A stretch of 43,507 nucleotides of DNA from a candidate division Zixibacteria bacterium CG_4_9_14_3_um_filter_46_8 (GCA_002791595.1 PFXJ01000128.1:26365-69871); one strand, 5' to 3'; shown: positions 17,589-27,638, counted from the stretch's first letter. Notes: generated from the sequence alone by a model not told the origin. Numbers and translations: made by a program.

Positions 17589-17648
17589 ATGCCCTTTAAG
17601 TTTCGTCATATTTTGTTTCTTGCATTTGCCAAGCATTTGCGTAGGTGA
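17589..17648 (+). other. Possible 19-residue leader ORF upstream of porU-like gene
   Basis: ATG at 17589 opens a frame coding MPFKFRHILFLAFAKHLRR and stopping with TGA at 17646-17648, six nt before the PorU-like ATG. GGAGAAGGAAG lies about 12 nt upstream, a purine-rich tract but with long spacing. The stop overlaps the AGGTGA that serves as ribosome-binding site for the next gene, so translation of one could affect the other. It is basic and hydrophobic. May well be chance. Confidence 0.25.
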
Positions 17649-17654
17649 ATAACT

Positions 17655-20600
17655 ATGGTTAAGAATTTTCGTCTTTATTGCGTGGTGTTATATGTTTTCA
17701 TTGCGGCATTTCAATTCCATCCTGCGTGGGCCTATTCATCCAGAACTCCAGACACTGATGGAGTTACGATTCAAAGCAATGATTCCCGCGGAATAGCATT
17801 TACTTTCCGACCTGGAAAGATGAATTTGGATAGGATTGAAACTGCAAGGGGTGATTTCGATATTATAGGTCTTGAAGATGGTTTTTCGCTGAACAAGCCC
17901 GGTTATCCATCACTACCCGCCCGTAAATTCTATATTGCCTTGCCGCCGGGTTCGTCTCCTCAGACATCGGTCTCGGCGGTCATTGGCACAACGATTTTCG
18001 AATCTCTGAAGCCGGCGCCGTTCGAAGATGGCCAGCCAGTCATCCAGCCGCAGTCAATCTCGAAGGCTCTTTATTCCCAGAATGTGGGGAAGATTCGTGA
18101 TATGGACGTGCTGACGCTGACCGTATTAGCGGCGAACTATAACCCCGCGATTAAAACCGCGGCGGCTTATCGGGCAATAAATATAGATATTCGGTTTAAT
18201 GATAATGATGCCAAGCGGTATGAAACAGTTGGGGAGGATAGATTTGCGCGCAAGATAATGAAGAGTCTCTTGTTGAATTACGAAAACTCCAAAGGATGGC
18301 ATTATCGCTTGGATTCAGCGGCAAGTATGGCTTCAGGCTCCCCATTCGATTCCGCTTTTACCTGGCTCAAATTTAGGACGACCCAAGAAGGGATTCACAA
18401 GATAGATTACTACACTCTCTCCGCATCGGGAGTGCCGCTGGCGGAAATAGATCCCCGAACCATAAGAGTATTCGGGTCGGAGGCCAATGAGTTGCCTCCG
18501 GACAATGATGATCCTTACCCGATGCTCAGAGAATTGCCGATTTATGTTTATGGTTCAGAGGACGGCAGCTTTGACAAGACTGATTATATATTTATGTATG
18601 CGCCGGCAGTAAATAGATTCGAATATGACAGTACTTCCGGGCGCGACTTTTATCATTATAATCACTACACAGCCGAAAATTCCTTTTTCTTTACTTATGG
18701 AACCAGCCAATTTAATGAGCCGCCCCGAAGATGGAGCGAGGTGAATATTGATGTGACGGATTCCCAATTGCCCACGGCCAGCACTTTCTATGATTTTATT
18801 CGTGTCGAGCAGAACAAGATGCTCTGGAGGGATAGCGAGGGAAGCATTCAGGATTTTTACGAGTGGTACTGGGAAAGCGGAACATCATTTGATCGATTCA
18901 CTAACGAACAGCTCTTTGATGTGGTTGCCGGTGACACGGGCTGGGTTTACAGTCAGAGCCGCGCTTCTCAGGCAACCGTCAAGGTCAATGGTCAGCCGGC
19001 GACATTCATCTCTTATTCTTCATCCAGTTGGATTACCACCTCACAGACGTTTAATTTTCAGAATGGGCTGAACGAATTGGAATTCGGCTACTCTGGCAAC
19101 GTAACCTTCAATTATTTCGACTTACAATATAATCGTGGCTTATCGGTGGTCAATGATCATTTGCGCTTCCGGGCGCCCAGACAGGCGGGCACATACATAT
19201 TCAGCCTCAATAATGCCGATCCCCAGTATTTATTGTTAGACATCACCGACCCGCTGTCGCCGAGGAAGCTGGTGGGAGGCAACCTCCAGAGCAACAGTTG
19301 GAGATTTCAGTATGCATCAGAGGGACTAAAATCCAATTTCTTTTATGCGGGGCCTTCCTCCCATAAGACCGTCTCCTCTATGGAATCATATTCTCCTGCG
19401 GGTTTGAGAAGCATCTCCAATTCGGCTGATGGAATCATTATTGTATATGATAGTTTCCGAAAACAAGCGGAGCGGCTGGCATCGCATCGTTCATCATTTA
19501 GCGGATTAAATTATTATATTGCTGACTTATCGGATGTATATAACGAATTCGGATGGGGCCGGTCGGACCCTCTTGCCATCCGTTATTTCTTGAGGTATGC
19601 TTTTGAGAATTGGAACGGCACAAAACCGGTCTCATGCACGCTGATAGGCGATGGTCATTATGATTACCTTGATAACTGCAATTTGAATATCCCCAGTTAT
19701 CTGCCTCCTTTCGAGTATCCCCTGGGTTCACTAAAAGCTTGGGCTTCAGATGACAACTATGTCTTTTTCGGCGCTCACGGGGATTACGATAGCGACAATT
19801 CCGGTTTTCCAGATATGATCATCGGCAGATTGCCGGTGAAATCCGCCGATCAACTCTCGGTGGTCATAGACAAGATTATTGACTACGATGCAGGATCCGA
19901 TCTTGGTGAATGGAAGAATACCATAACGATCGTGGCTGACGACCAGTTTAGCTCTGATAGCGACACCGAATGGTTTCATACTAGTCAGGCAGAAACTCTC
20001 AGTAAATATCATACTCCGCCGTCTTATAAACTCAATAAAATATATGCCATTGATTACCCGATGGAAGAAGGCAGAACTAAACCTTTGGTAAGAAAATCAA
20101 TCATCGATTCATTTAATAATGGGTCTTTGATAATTAATTACATCGGCCATGGTAACAAAAACGTTTGGATGCACGAGCATACATTCAGGAAGACCGAAGA
20201 TCTGCCCCACCTGACCAATCGCAAAAGGCTGCCTTTGGTTTTCGCCGCATCCTGCAGTATTGGCGATTTCGATGATCCCACCGATGAAGGAATGGCTGAG
20301 GATTTGCTCCGGGCCAGCAACGGCGGCGCAATTTCGGTAGCATCGGCAACCAGGGGAGTTTATGCCGGTGAAAATGCAGCCCTTAATAACGCATTCTTCG
20401 ATTATATGCTCAGCCCGGATTCCCTCTCGATTTCAGAGGCCTTCTATGTGGCCAAACTGAGCCGGGGTTCCAAACCCAATGATTGGCGCTATACATTATT
20501 TGGAGATCCTGAACAAACTCTTGGCAAGCCCGATTTTCATGTCGCCATTAATTCAGTGGTCTCCGGAACAACGGCTGATACGCTCAGTGCGTTGGCGCTG

Positions 20601-21578
20601 GTAACCGTGACCGGCCAAGTTCAATATCAAGATGGAACGCCGGCCGGCGATTTCAACGGCGTCGTTTATCTTAATGCCTATGATGCCTTGCGAGTCATTC
20701 CTTATGGCACAGTTTATACTTACAAGCTACCTGGAAATATCTTGTTCCGCGGCCCATCTGATGTCCAGAACAGCATCTTTACTTCAAGATTTCTGATGCC
20801 CAAAGATATCGATTATGGCCAGAGTACGGCCAAAATAATCGCCTATACGATTGACGAGAACCAAAATATTGATGGCGCCGGATATCGGGATTCCTTGTAT
20901 CTGGGCAGAGCGACTGAAGCCTTGAATGATTCATTGGGACCGACTATGACCGCCTACATCGATAACAAAATCGTTAGCGGGAGTTTTATGACTGTTGGGC
21001 CCAGCTTCAACTTTATGGCGGTCCTTACTGATTCCAGCGGGATTAATATGACCGGCCAAGCTGGCCACTATATCTCATTGGTAATCGACCATGGCGAGTC
21101 CTTGAACGCCAATGTAACCGATTATTTCGAATATGATATGAATAATTACCAGACCGGGACGCTGGATTATCGAATTGAGGATTTAGCCACCGGAGATCAT
21201 CATATCGAGCTGAAAGCCTGGGATAATTTTAATAACTCTGCTCTGAAATCCTTCACGATCAATGTTGTTTCTCAAGAGCAGACCGAATTGTTGGATGTGA
21301 TGAATTATCCTAATCCGTTCAAAAACAATACGGTTATTCAATACCGTTTGAATCGCGCCGATATATCCAAAGTCGAAGTAAAAATCTACACGCTTTCTGG
21401 TCTCTGGATCAGAACTCTTAAAAACTGCCCATCAGATAATTCTTATAATTTCGTGGAATGGGATGGACGGGATGCCGACGGTGACGAAATCGCTAATGGA
21501 GTGTACATATATAGTGTCATCGCCGCAGGTCCCGGCGGGAGATCGGAGAACATTCAAAAAGCATTGAAACTTAGATAG
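17655..21578 (+). CDS. PorU-like C25 (gingipain-family) peptidase with sorting domain
   Basis: A 1307-residue exported protein: signal peptide (to about WAYSS), an N-terminal beta-rich region typical of PorU/gingipain prodomains (PGYPSLPARKFYIALPPG at about 80), and a C25 caspase-like domain at about 590-960. The catalytic pair is His832 in NYIGHGNKNVW and Cys867 in AASCSIGDFDDP; the spacing of 35 is close to gingipain. ASNGGAISVASATRGVY and WRYTLFGDPEQTLG are also family landmarks. An Ig-like region follows and a C-terminal domain with MNYPNPFKNNTVIQYRL and LKLR. Family knowledge: PorU is the T9SS sortase that removes C-terminal domains and attaches cargo to anionic LPS. It is the first gene of a nine-gene operon and directly precedes a PorV-like gene, as expected for the PorU-PorV attachment complex. 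Alternative: a secreted C25 cargo protease. Confidence 0.85.
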   Translation: MVKNFRLYCVVLYVFIAAFQFHPAWAYSSRTPDTDGVTIQSNDSRGIAFTFRPGKMNLDRIETARGDFDIIGLEDGFSLNKPGYPSLPARKFYIALPPGSSPQTSVSAVIGTTIFESLKPAPFEDGQPVIQPQSISKALYSQNVGKIRDMDVLTLTVLAANYNPAIKTAAAYRAINIDIRFNDNDAKRYETVGEDRFARKIMKSLLLNYENSKGWHYRLDSAASMASGSPFDSAFTWLKFRTTQEGIHKIDYYTLSASGVPLAEIDPRTIRVFGSEANELPPDNDDPYPMLRELPIYVYGSEDGSFDKTDYIFMYAPAVNRFEYDSTSGRDFYHYNHYTAENSFFFTYGTSQFNEPPRRWSEVNIDVTDSQLPTASTFYDFIRVEQNKMLWRDSEGSIQDFYEWYWESGTSFDRFTNEQLFDVVAGDTGWVYSQSRASQATVKVNGQPATFISYSSSSWITTSQTFNFQNGLNELEFGYSGNVTFNYFDLQYNRGLSVVNDHLRFRAPRQAGTYIFSLNNADPQYLLLDITDPLSPRKLVGGNLQSNSWRFQYASEGLKSNFFYAGPSSHKTVSSMESYSPAGLRSISNSADGIIIVYDSFRKQAERLASHRSSFSGLNYYIADLSDVYNEFGWGRSDPLAIRYFLRYAFENWNGTKPVSCTLIGDGHYDYLDNCNLNIPSYLPPFEYPLGSLKAWASDDNYVFFGAHGDYDSDNSGFPDMIIGRLPVKSADQLSVVIDKIIDYDAGSDLGEWKNTITIVADDQFSSDSDTEWFHTSQAETLSKYHTPPSYKLNKIYAIDYPMEEGRTKPLVRKSIIDSFNNGSLIINYIGHGNKNVWMHEHTFRKTEDLPHLTNRKRLPLVFAASCSIGDFDDPTDEGMAEDLLRASNGGAISVASATRGVYAGENAALNNAFFDYMLSPDSLSISEAFYVAKLSRGSKPNDWRYTLFGDPEQTLGKPDFHVAINSVVSGTTADTLSALALVTVTGQVQYQDGTPAGDFNGVVYLNAYDALRVIPYGTVYTYKLPGNILFRGPSDVQNSIFTSRFLMPKDIDYGQSTAKIIAYTIDENQNIDGAGYRDSLYLGRATEALNDSLGPTMTAYIDNKIVSGSFMTVGPSFNFMAVLTDSSGINMTGQAGHYISLVIDHGESLNANVTDYFEYDMNNYQTGTLDYRIEDLATGDHHIELKAWDNFNNSALKSFTINVVSQEQTELLDVMNYPNPFKNNTVIQYRLNRADISKVEVKIYTLSGLWIRTLKNCPSDNSYNFVEWDGRDADGDEIANGVYIYSVIAAGPGGRSENIQKALKLR

Positions 21579-21666
21579 ATATTTATATAATATGAGATTA
21601 TTCGCAAGTCCGGAATTGTCCGATGAGAATTGAAAATAATGCGATGATATTGAGGAGAAAAAAAGA

Positions 21667-24276
21667 ATGAAAACCCTATTGACCGCCATATTGGCGATAT
21701 TATTGATCTGCGGGATAGTGGCCGACGCAAATGCTCAGGTCAGCCGTGCCGGAGTAATCTTTCTGCTCCTTCCCCCAGGAGCACGAGCATCGGGAATGGG
21801 TGACGCTTTTACATCAATCGCCGATGATGCCACCGCAACTTATTGGAATCCTGCCGGGTTAGGGCGGTATCCATTATCTCCTACCTGGTTTGATTTCCCC
21901 AATAATTCCGGACATAAGATCCGCCAGATTGCAGTTCTTAAAAATGGATTGCCCGATAACAATTATCGAAAATATGACACCTGGGCAATTCTCGACAATC
22001 AATTGGCCCGGTTTGATGGCGAAAAATGGATATTCGGAGATAAATATTATCCGGTGGCTGGAGAAAATGCTGATGATATTGCCAGAAGGTTTTCCGGGGT
22101 GGAAAATACCGATAGCCTTGCGGTTCTAAAACAGAAACTGGCTTCAGTAAATAATGTAATAGGCAAAGCCGAGTTGGTGGCCCTGATTAACAAGATTCAG
22201 GAGAATATTCCGGCCGATTATGCATATATCGAAGATGTGAAATATTCATTGGAATCGTTGCTCAATTCTTGGGCGGAACTTACCATCGATAAGGTGAAAT
22301 ATCAGAAGCTACAGACTTTGGTTAACGAATCGTTGCAGGACGGCGCCTTCAGCGCACTGGAATTTGATAAGGTTACCTTCTCAATCAATAATGCGATTGC
22401 GATACGATTACCGGAGGAACTGGATATCCCCTTTAATTTCGTGCTTCCCGATACCCTGACCATACTGGCTTCCGATGGTGAAGAGCTTTGGCTGGGGACG
22501 CCTTATGGCCTGCATAAATACAATGGCAAACGTTGGACCTCATACACAACTGAGGATTCCTTGATTTCCAATGATATTACCGCTATTGCCTTCGGGAAAA
22601 TGCAATCGGTTTGGATAGGGACCGCGGACGGCCTTTCCAGATTCGCGGGCAGAAAGTTGAGCTCTTTTACAGTCGATAATGGACTTCCCGCGAATCGAAT
22701 CGAGCAAATAGCTATAGGCAAAGGAAATGATATCTGGGTCTCGACCGATAAGGGGCTTGCCAAGTTCGATGGCAGCCAATTCAAATCTGCGCAAGACCAT
22801 CCCGTTAATGTCGGTGAAGACCTTACCAGGATTGCCGCCAAATTCGTCCATCTCAGGCCTGGGCCGGCGCTTGATGCTGTTGCGAAGGCAATAAGGGAAT
22901 ACAATGCTTTGGGCGATTCAACGCTTCAAACTGGAACAAGTATCAAACTCCCGTTCTCAGCGGCCATCAAAGGCAATATTAATGCCATCTATACAGATCC
23001 GGAGGGCATTCTGTGGGTTGGAACCACTGAAGGATTGGTTGGTTACGATGGCGATTCCTGGGATTATCAAGGATTCAAGCAATTTACTGGCAAACAGGGT
23101 GATACCGCAGAAAAAATTGCCATGGGCATTTTGGGAGCCAAGGCGGGTGGAGATAATATCTCCCATCTTGCAGGGAGAATTACCCATTTCAACAGTCTTG
23201 ACGAACAGCCGATCGACGCGGGAGATATGATTTATGTCCCATCTGCGCCGGTTGCCTCGGAAATTATTTCTCTGGGCGGTCTGGATGGCGGTGATGTTTT
23301 GGCAGGTACCAAGTATGGGCCCTTCACGAAATCCGGCGATACCTGGAAAAGGTATATGCACGCTGATCTTGACAAGGCGGAAGTGCTTAGCGTTATCCAG
23401 AAAGAAGGCGAAGTCTGGCTGGCCAGCAAGGACAAGTTGGTTATTAATGCCCATTCCAAACGTGAAATGTCATTTATGCACAGCAACTGGCTTCCTTCCT
23501 TAGCAACTGACATATATTTTGAATACCTCTCGTATGTTCAACATTACCAGGGGATAGGCACTTTGGGCGGGGCAATCACCTTCCTCTCTTATGGCGAGCA
23601 ACAGAGAACAGGAGAACAGGGCGAGGACCTGGGCACATTTTTCTCCTATGAGATGGCCTTGGCAGTGAGTTATGGCGCGAAAATCAACGAGAAATTGGCG
23701 TTGGGGTTAAGCGCGAAATATATAAATTCGCATTTATCGGATCTTGGGGCAGGGCAGGAGAAAGGATCCGGAACCGCATCTTCATTCGCAGTTGATGGCG
23801 GCATGCTATGGAGAACGCCTGTCAGAAGGCTGACCATGGGCTTGACCATAACCAATATCGGACCCGATATTTCTTACATAGATGCCGCCCAGGCTGACCC
23901 GTTGCCAAGAAATTTGACTCTTGGTCTGGCTTACGAGCTCTTCAAGAATCCCTATAATAGACTCACCATCGTAGGCGAGGCTTCAAAACAGCTCATCGAT
24001 CTAACTAAGTTCAATCGTGATTCATTCACGGGCAAGATCGGCGAGAAAATGGAGGAAGTCATCGCTCATATCGGAGCGGAATATTGGTATGGAACATTCC
24101 TGGCTCTGCGCAGCGGGTTTGTGAACGATAAAGCCGGACATCAAAGATACTATACGCTTGGAGCGGGTTTGCAATATTCCAATTATCGGTTTGATTTTTC
24201 TTACATACCATCGACCTCAGAGGAATTCAACCGGTTGGGCAATACGATGAGATTTTCAATGACCGCGAGATTCTAA
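21667..24276 (+). CDS. PorV-like outer-membrane barrel with inserted seven-bladed propeller and LysM-like modules
   Basis: 869 residues; ATG preceded by GAGGAG; signal peptide to about Ala23. Residues 26-66 carry the PorV/PorQ signature (LPPGARASGMGDAFTSIADD then YWNPAGLG). The barrel resumes near 610 and runs to the C-terminal SMTARF with alternating strand patterns. Between them lies a seven-copy two-component-regulator-type propeller: W-x-GT-x-x-GL-x-x-FDG-x-x-W units near 104, 273, 315, 356, 449, 544 and 583. After units 1, 4 and 5 sit LysM-like inserts: AGENADDIARRF (131-142), VGEDLTRIAAKF (382-393) ending SIKLP, and KQGDTAEKIAMGI (476-488) ending AGDMIYVP. Family knowledge: PorV shuttles T9SS cargo to PorU; PorZ is a separate propeller protein of the same complex. 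This gene seems to combine both. Position directly after the PorU-like gene supports the role. Confidence 0.8.
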   Translation: MKTLLTAILAILLICGIVADANAQVSRAGVIFLLLPPGARASGMGDAFTSIADDATATYWNPAGLGRYPLSPTWFDFPNNSGHKIRQIAVLKNGLPDNNYRKYDTWAILDNQLARFDGEKWIFGDKYYPVAGENADDIARRFSGVENTDSLAVLKQKLASVNNVIGKAELVALINKIQENIPADYAYIEDVKYSLESLLNSWAELTIDKVKYQKLQTLVNESLQDGAFSALEFDKVTFSINNAIAIRLPEELDIPFNFVLPDTLTILASDGEELWLGTPYGLHKYNGKRWTSYTTEDSLISNDITAIAFGKMQSVWIGTADGLSRFAGRKLSSFTVDNGLPANRIEQIAIGKGNDIWVSTDKGLAKFDGSQFKSAQDHPVNVGEDLTRIAAKFVHLRPGPALDAVAKAIREYNALGDSTLQTGTSIKLPFSAAIKGNINAIYTDPEGILWVGTTEGLVGYDGDSWDYQGFKQFTGKQGDTAEKIAMGILGAKAGGDNISHLAGRITHFNSLDEQPIDAGDMIYVPSAPVASEIISLGGLDGGDVLAGTKYGPFTKSGDTWKRYMHADLDKAEVLSVIQKEGEVWLASKDKLVINAHSKREMSFMHSNWLPSLATDIYFEYLSYVQHYQGIGTLGGAITFLSYGEQQRTGEQGEDLGTFFSYEMALAVSYGAKINEKLALGLSAKYINSHLSDLGAGQEKGSGTASSFAVDGGMLWRTPVRRLTMGLTITNIGPDISYIDAAQADPLPRNLTLGLAYELFKNPYNRLTIVGEASKQLIDLTKFNRDSFTGKIGEKMEEVIAHIGAEYWYGTFLALRSGFVNDKAGHQRYYTLGAGLQYSNYRFDFSYIPSTSEEFNRLGNTMRFSMTARF

Positions 24277-24293
24277 TTTGAGGAGTGGGAATT

Positions 24294-27200
24294 TTGGTTA
24301 GTTGGTTATCTTTTAAGCGATTCATAATCTCCGCCATTATTGCATTATTGACGATGTCTGCTGCTTCGGCATCGAAGGAAATCCTGAATATCGAGAAAAT
24401 CGTGAAGCCGGGCTCCAGCCCATACTCTAAGATTATGCCCGGCAACCGCCCGGAATTTGTTTCGGATGTCTCTCGAAGCAATATCCTAAAGCTTGATCGT
24501 GAGCGTCCCGGAGCTCTTCCTTTTGCTCGAAAAGGTTTGCCGCTTGACGTCTTCCAGGTCGATACCCTCACGGTGCTTGGTTTGCGGGTGCAGTTCAAAG
24601 AAGAAACCCCGAACGATCCGCTGACTACCGGCAATGGGCTGTTTGATATGAGGGACACCCTGCAGTTCAAAGAGGAAGAGGGCCATTACTTCGATACCTC
24701 TCCCCACAATAAAAACTATTTTGCCGCCCATTTGCAGGCGATGTCGCACTATTGGTGGGAGATGTCCGGGCATACTTTGGTCATTCAGTATGAAATCTGG
24801 CCTCCCGGAGTCGATTCCGTTTATCAACTCGATAAGACGAATGGGTATTATCACGAGGAATATGGTGATGACCCGCGCAATGTGCTTGGCGGATATTTCA
24901 AAGATGCCATCGAGTTGGCGGATTCGATTTCGCCGGATTTGGATTTTGCTCAAGCTGATGGCCGTATCAAGCCCATAATAATATTCCACCCCGGATCGGA
25001 TCGACAGAATGATTACAATGGCGACTCACCGCGCGACTTCTACACCGGTTTTCTGTTTCTTTTTGAGCCGGTCGTGGTCGATTCTGGCGCCAATCAGGTT
25101 TCTGAAGGCATTATTATGCCGGAGACCACGACTCAGGATAGGCCCTCGATTGAATGGCCAGTCGGTGTTCTGAACGGAGTGATGGCGCACGAATTTGGCC
25201 ATGTATTGGGGACGCGAGATTTTTATAGTACCTGCAACTTTGGGACCCGCATCGGAGATTTCTCTCTGATGGATAATAACTTCTCCACCACGGGTGCAGA
25301 CTTTGGAGCGAATATCCCTTTCGTCTATGGAGTTCTGCCGGCATCTCTTGATATCTGGACCAAAGCGTATCTCGGTTTTATCAATCCAATCACTGTCACG
25401 GATTCGACCGGAATCGGGATTGTTGCGGCAGGAATGAACAAAGAAGGAACCAAGTGCGTGAAAGTCCCCATCGATAATTATGAATATTTCGTCATCGGGA
25501 ATCATCAGAAGGAGATCGATTATGATGTTTCCAATCCAAACATAGACTATCCTAATGTTATTCTATTGGATAAGGTGACCAGCGTGGTTATGGGGCCGGG
25601 ATATGCTATAACTGATGCGGACACCTTGATCAAAGTAGTGACCGGAGAATACGACCGACTTCTCGATACACCTCCAGAGAATACCAAAGGCGGGATTCTG
25701 GTATTTCATATCGATGAGGTGGTGGCTTATAGCGATTTCTTCGGGGCGGGAATAGGCAACTGGGATCTTAATACTCTACAATGTGATACATCCCGTTGGT
25801 TCATTCGGGTCGTTGAAGCGGATGAGGAAGTTACTTTCGGAAATATCTACCATGCCGGCACCGGCTCCACCGAAGACCTATATCCGTTCGGGAGCAGAAA
25901 TATGCTCAACCCGGACACCAGGCCGTTTTCGTCGGGATCGAATTCCGGAGCCAATACCGGAATTTCCATCAGCAATATTACCGCGCCTGATTCCATTATG
26001 TATATCGATGTGAAGGTGGATAGGCATTTACCCGGATGGCCCAAGAATTCGGTTCCGGGGAATGTAGCCTCACATCCGGTTCCGGTGGATGTCAATGTCG
26101 ATGGCAAAATGGAAATTTTCCAAGCCAATCAATATATACTGACGGGATTCAATTCCGATGGCTCAGGGATTATCAATAATGACTACTCGCTGCAATTATT
26201 AGGATTTGATAATAAGCCGATATCGATTCCGCTCAAGGTTTTCGCCCTTCTGCCAGATTCCATCAGCTATGTCGGAACTCCTTCTGTAGGAGATTTGGAT
26301 GGAGATGGGACCAAAGAGGTGGTTATTGGGGCAAATGATGGCAATCTATATGTGTATAAGGCAAGTGATGGTGATGCCGATGGCTTGGCTGACTTGGCAA
26401 GCGGCTTTCCGGTAGAGCTTGGCGCCGCCGCGGCTGTCACGCCTATTTTGGGCAATTTCGATTCTACCGTTACCCTTGAAATCTGCATGGCCAATATCAA
26501 TGGGAAAGTTACTGTTCACGACCATTCCGGGAATTTGATTTCAGAGGCCGACTCCATTCCCGGCGTACCGAGGGGATTGGCGGTGGGCGGCGACCCAAAT
26601 GCAATTGCTTTCACCTGCAACCCAGCCGATTCGCTCTCCGACAGTTCTTATGTCGGAATGATTCGCCTCGGCGAACATCAGGTCTCCTGGAAGCGGGGAT
26701 ATTTCGATACTTATCTTTATGAACCGGTTATAGGAGATATTGAAGGGGATGAAGTGGAGCAGGTGGTAATAGCTTCCAAGAGCGGCTTAATAGCGGTTTA
26801 CACGGTGCAGGGTGGTGAATTGGCAAATGGCTGGCCTGCGGACGCACAAGATTCGCTTGGCGCCGGCCCGGTCATCGCGGATATCGATAGAAATGGTTTT
26901 GCGGAAATTATTGTGCCAGGTACCAACCAGATTCATTGCTATAGCTTCACCGGCTCGCCGGTGGAGAATTTTCCGGCTGAATTGAATCGGACGCATCCAA
27001 ACGGATTGGTGAATTCACCAGTTATTGTGACCGATGTGGATGCGGATGGATTTCCGGACATACTCGTGGGCGGTCCCCAAAGGGATGTATTCGGATTTAA
27101 TCACAATGGCGGATCACTTGCAATCTTCCCCCTGGCAGTAGGACTGCCGGTTAACTCGTCACCATTCGCCGGAGATATCGACGGCGATGGCGATATCGAT

Positions 27201-27638
27201 TTGGGGGCAAGAGGAGATGACGGGTTTATCAATGCCTGGGATATGGCTCAAACTTTCGTTGACTCACTTAACATTTGGCCTTCTTATGGCGGCGGACCAG
27301 AACATAAGTTCTATCACTCCAAGAACCTCCTCGGGCCGGTGCCGCCATCGGGTCAGCTCTTGTCATCGGTTTATGCCTGGCCGAACCCTTCGCATACCAG
27401 CGCTTCCAACATACATTTCAAGCTTGGTAAGGCCGGCGACGCCCAAATAAATATCAAGATATTCGATGTCGCCGGCAATTTGATGGGTGACTATAACATT
27501 ATCAAAGCAGGACCCGCTGATAACGAATATATTTGGGATAGTTCCGAATTTGCCTCGGGAGTGTATCTGGCAAGGGTCGAAGCCAGATTCGGCGGCGAAA
27601 GCGATTACAAATTCACCAAAATAGCAGTTGTTCGTTGA
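24294..27638 (+). CDS. Secreted M6-family metalloprotease with FG-GAP repeats and sorting domain
   Basis: I start at TTG 24294, which has GAGGAG eight nt upstream; a GTG at 24285 overlaps that site and is less likely. The product has about 1114 residues with signal peptide MVSWLSFKRFIISAIIALLT. The immune-inhibitor-A/M6 catalytic domain spans roughly 90-560, with the extended zinc motif HEFGHVLGTRD (299-309) and DFSLMDNN for the downstream Met-turn-like segment. FG-GAP/VCBS-type repeats follow (VGDLDGDGTKEVVIGANDG, IADIDRNGFAEIIVPG, VTDVDADGFPDILVGG, AGDIDGDGDIDLG), probably a calcium-binding propeller. The end has a divergent sorting domain (AWPNPSHTSASNIHF, KIFDVAGNLMGDY, KIAVVR). It is third in the operon, so likely a dedicated cargo of the PorU/PorV-like pair, acting outside the cell. 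Confidence 0.88.
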   Translation: MVSWLSFKRFIISAIIALLTMSAASASKEILNIEKIVKPGSSPYSKIMPGNRPEFVSDVSRSNILKLDRERPGALPFARKGLPLDVFQVDTLTVLGLRVQFKEETPNDPLTTGNGLFDMRDTLQFKEEEGHYFDTSPHNKNYFAAHLQAMSHYWWEMSGHTLVIQYEIWPPGVDSVYQLDKTNGYYHEEYGDDPRNVLGGYFKDAIELADSISPDLDFAQADGRIKPIIIFHPGSDRQNDYNGDSPRDFYTGFLFLFEPVVVDSGANQVSEGIIMPETTTQDRPSIEWPVGVLNGVMAHEFGHVLGTRDFYSTCNFGTRIGDFSLMDNNFSTTGADFGANIPFVYGVLPASLDIWTKAYLGFINPITVTDSTGIGIVAAGMNKEGTKCVKVPIDNYEYFVIGNHQKEIDYDVSNPNIDYPNVILLDKVTSVVMGPGYAITDADTLIKVVTGEYDRLLDTPPENTKGGILVFHIDEVVAYSDFFGAGIGNWDLNTLQCDTSRWFIRVVEADEEVTFGNIYHAGTGSTEDLYPFGSRNMLNPDTRPFSSGSNSGANTGISISNITAPDSIMYIDVKVDRHLPGWPKNSVPGNVASHPVPVDVNVDGKMEIFQANQYILTGFNSDGSGIINNDYSLQLLGFDNKPISIPLKVFALLPDSISYVGTPSVGDLDGDGTKEVVIGANDGNLYVYKASDGDADGLADLASGFPVELGAAAAVTPILGNFDSTVTLEICMANINGKVTVHDHSGNLISEADSIPGVPRGLAVGGDPNAIAFTCNPADSLSDSSYVGMIRLGEHQVSWKRGYFDTYLYEPVIGDIEGDEVEQVVIASKSGLIAVYTVQGGELANGWPADAQDSLGAGPVIADIDRNGFAEIIVPGTNQIHCYSFTGSPVENFPAELNRTHPNGLVNSPVIVTDVDADGFPDILVGGPQRDVFGFNHNGGSLAIFPLAVGLPVNSSPFAGDIDGDGDIDLGARGDDGFINAWDMAQTFVDSLNIWPSYGGGPEHKFYHSKNLLGPVPPSGQLLSSVYAWPNPSHTSASNIHFKLGKAGDAQINIKIFDVAGNLMGDYNIIKAGPADNEYIWDSSEFASGVYLARVEARFGGESDYKFTKIAVVR

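Larger units (their letters stand above)
16948..17654. other. 707-nt intergenic region between divergent genes
   Basis: The region separates the minus-strand RNase H-like gene from the plus-strand PorU operon. It contains the strong operon promoter (17445-17472) and a 19-codon open frame (17589-17648), described separately. A 20-codon frame starting ATG at 17169 is open but has no convincing ribosome-binding site. I found no tRNA, riboswitch-like structure or larger gene in the remainder; the middle part is AT-rich with no clear hairpin. Confidence 0.6.

Noticed and set aside
21667-24276. Reading the PorV-like gene as a sensor histidine kinase hybrid because of its regulator-type propeller
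   Set aside because: There is no kinase, HAMP or response-regulator segment; the ends are barrel-like with a signal peptide, so a membrane sensor kinase is not supported.
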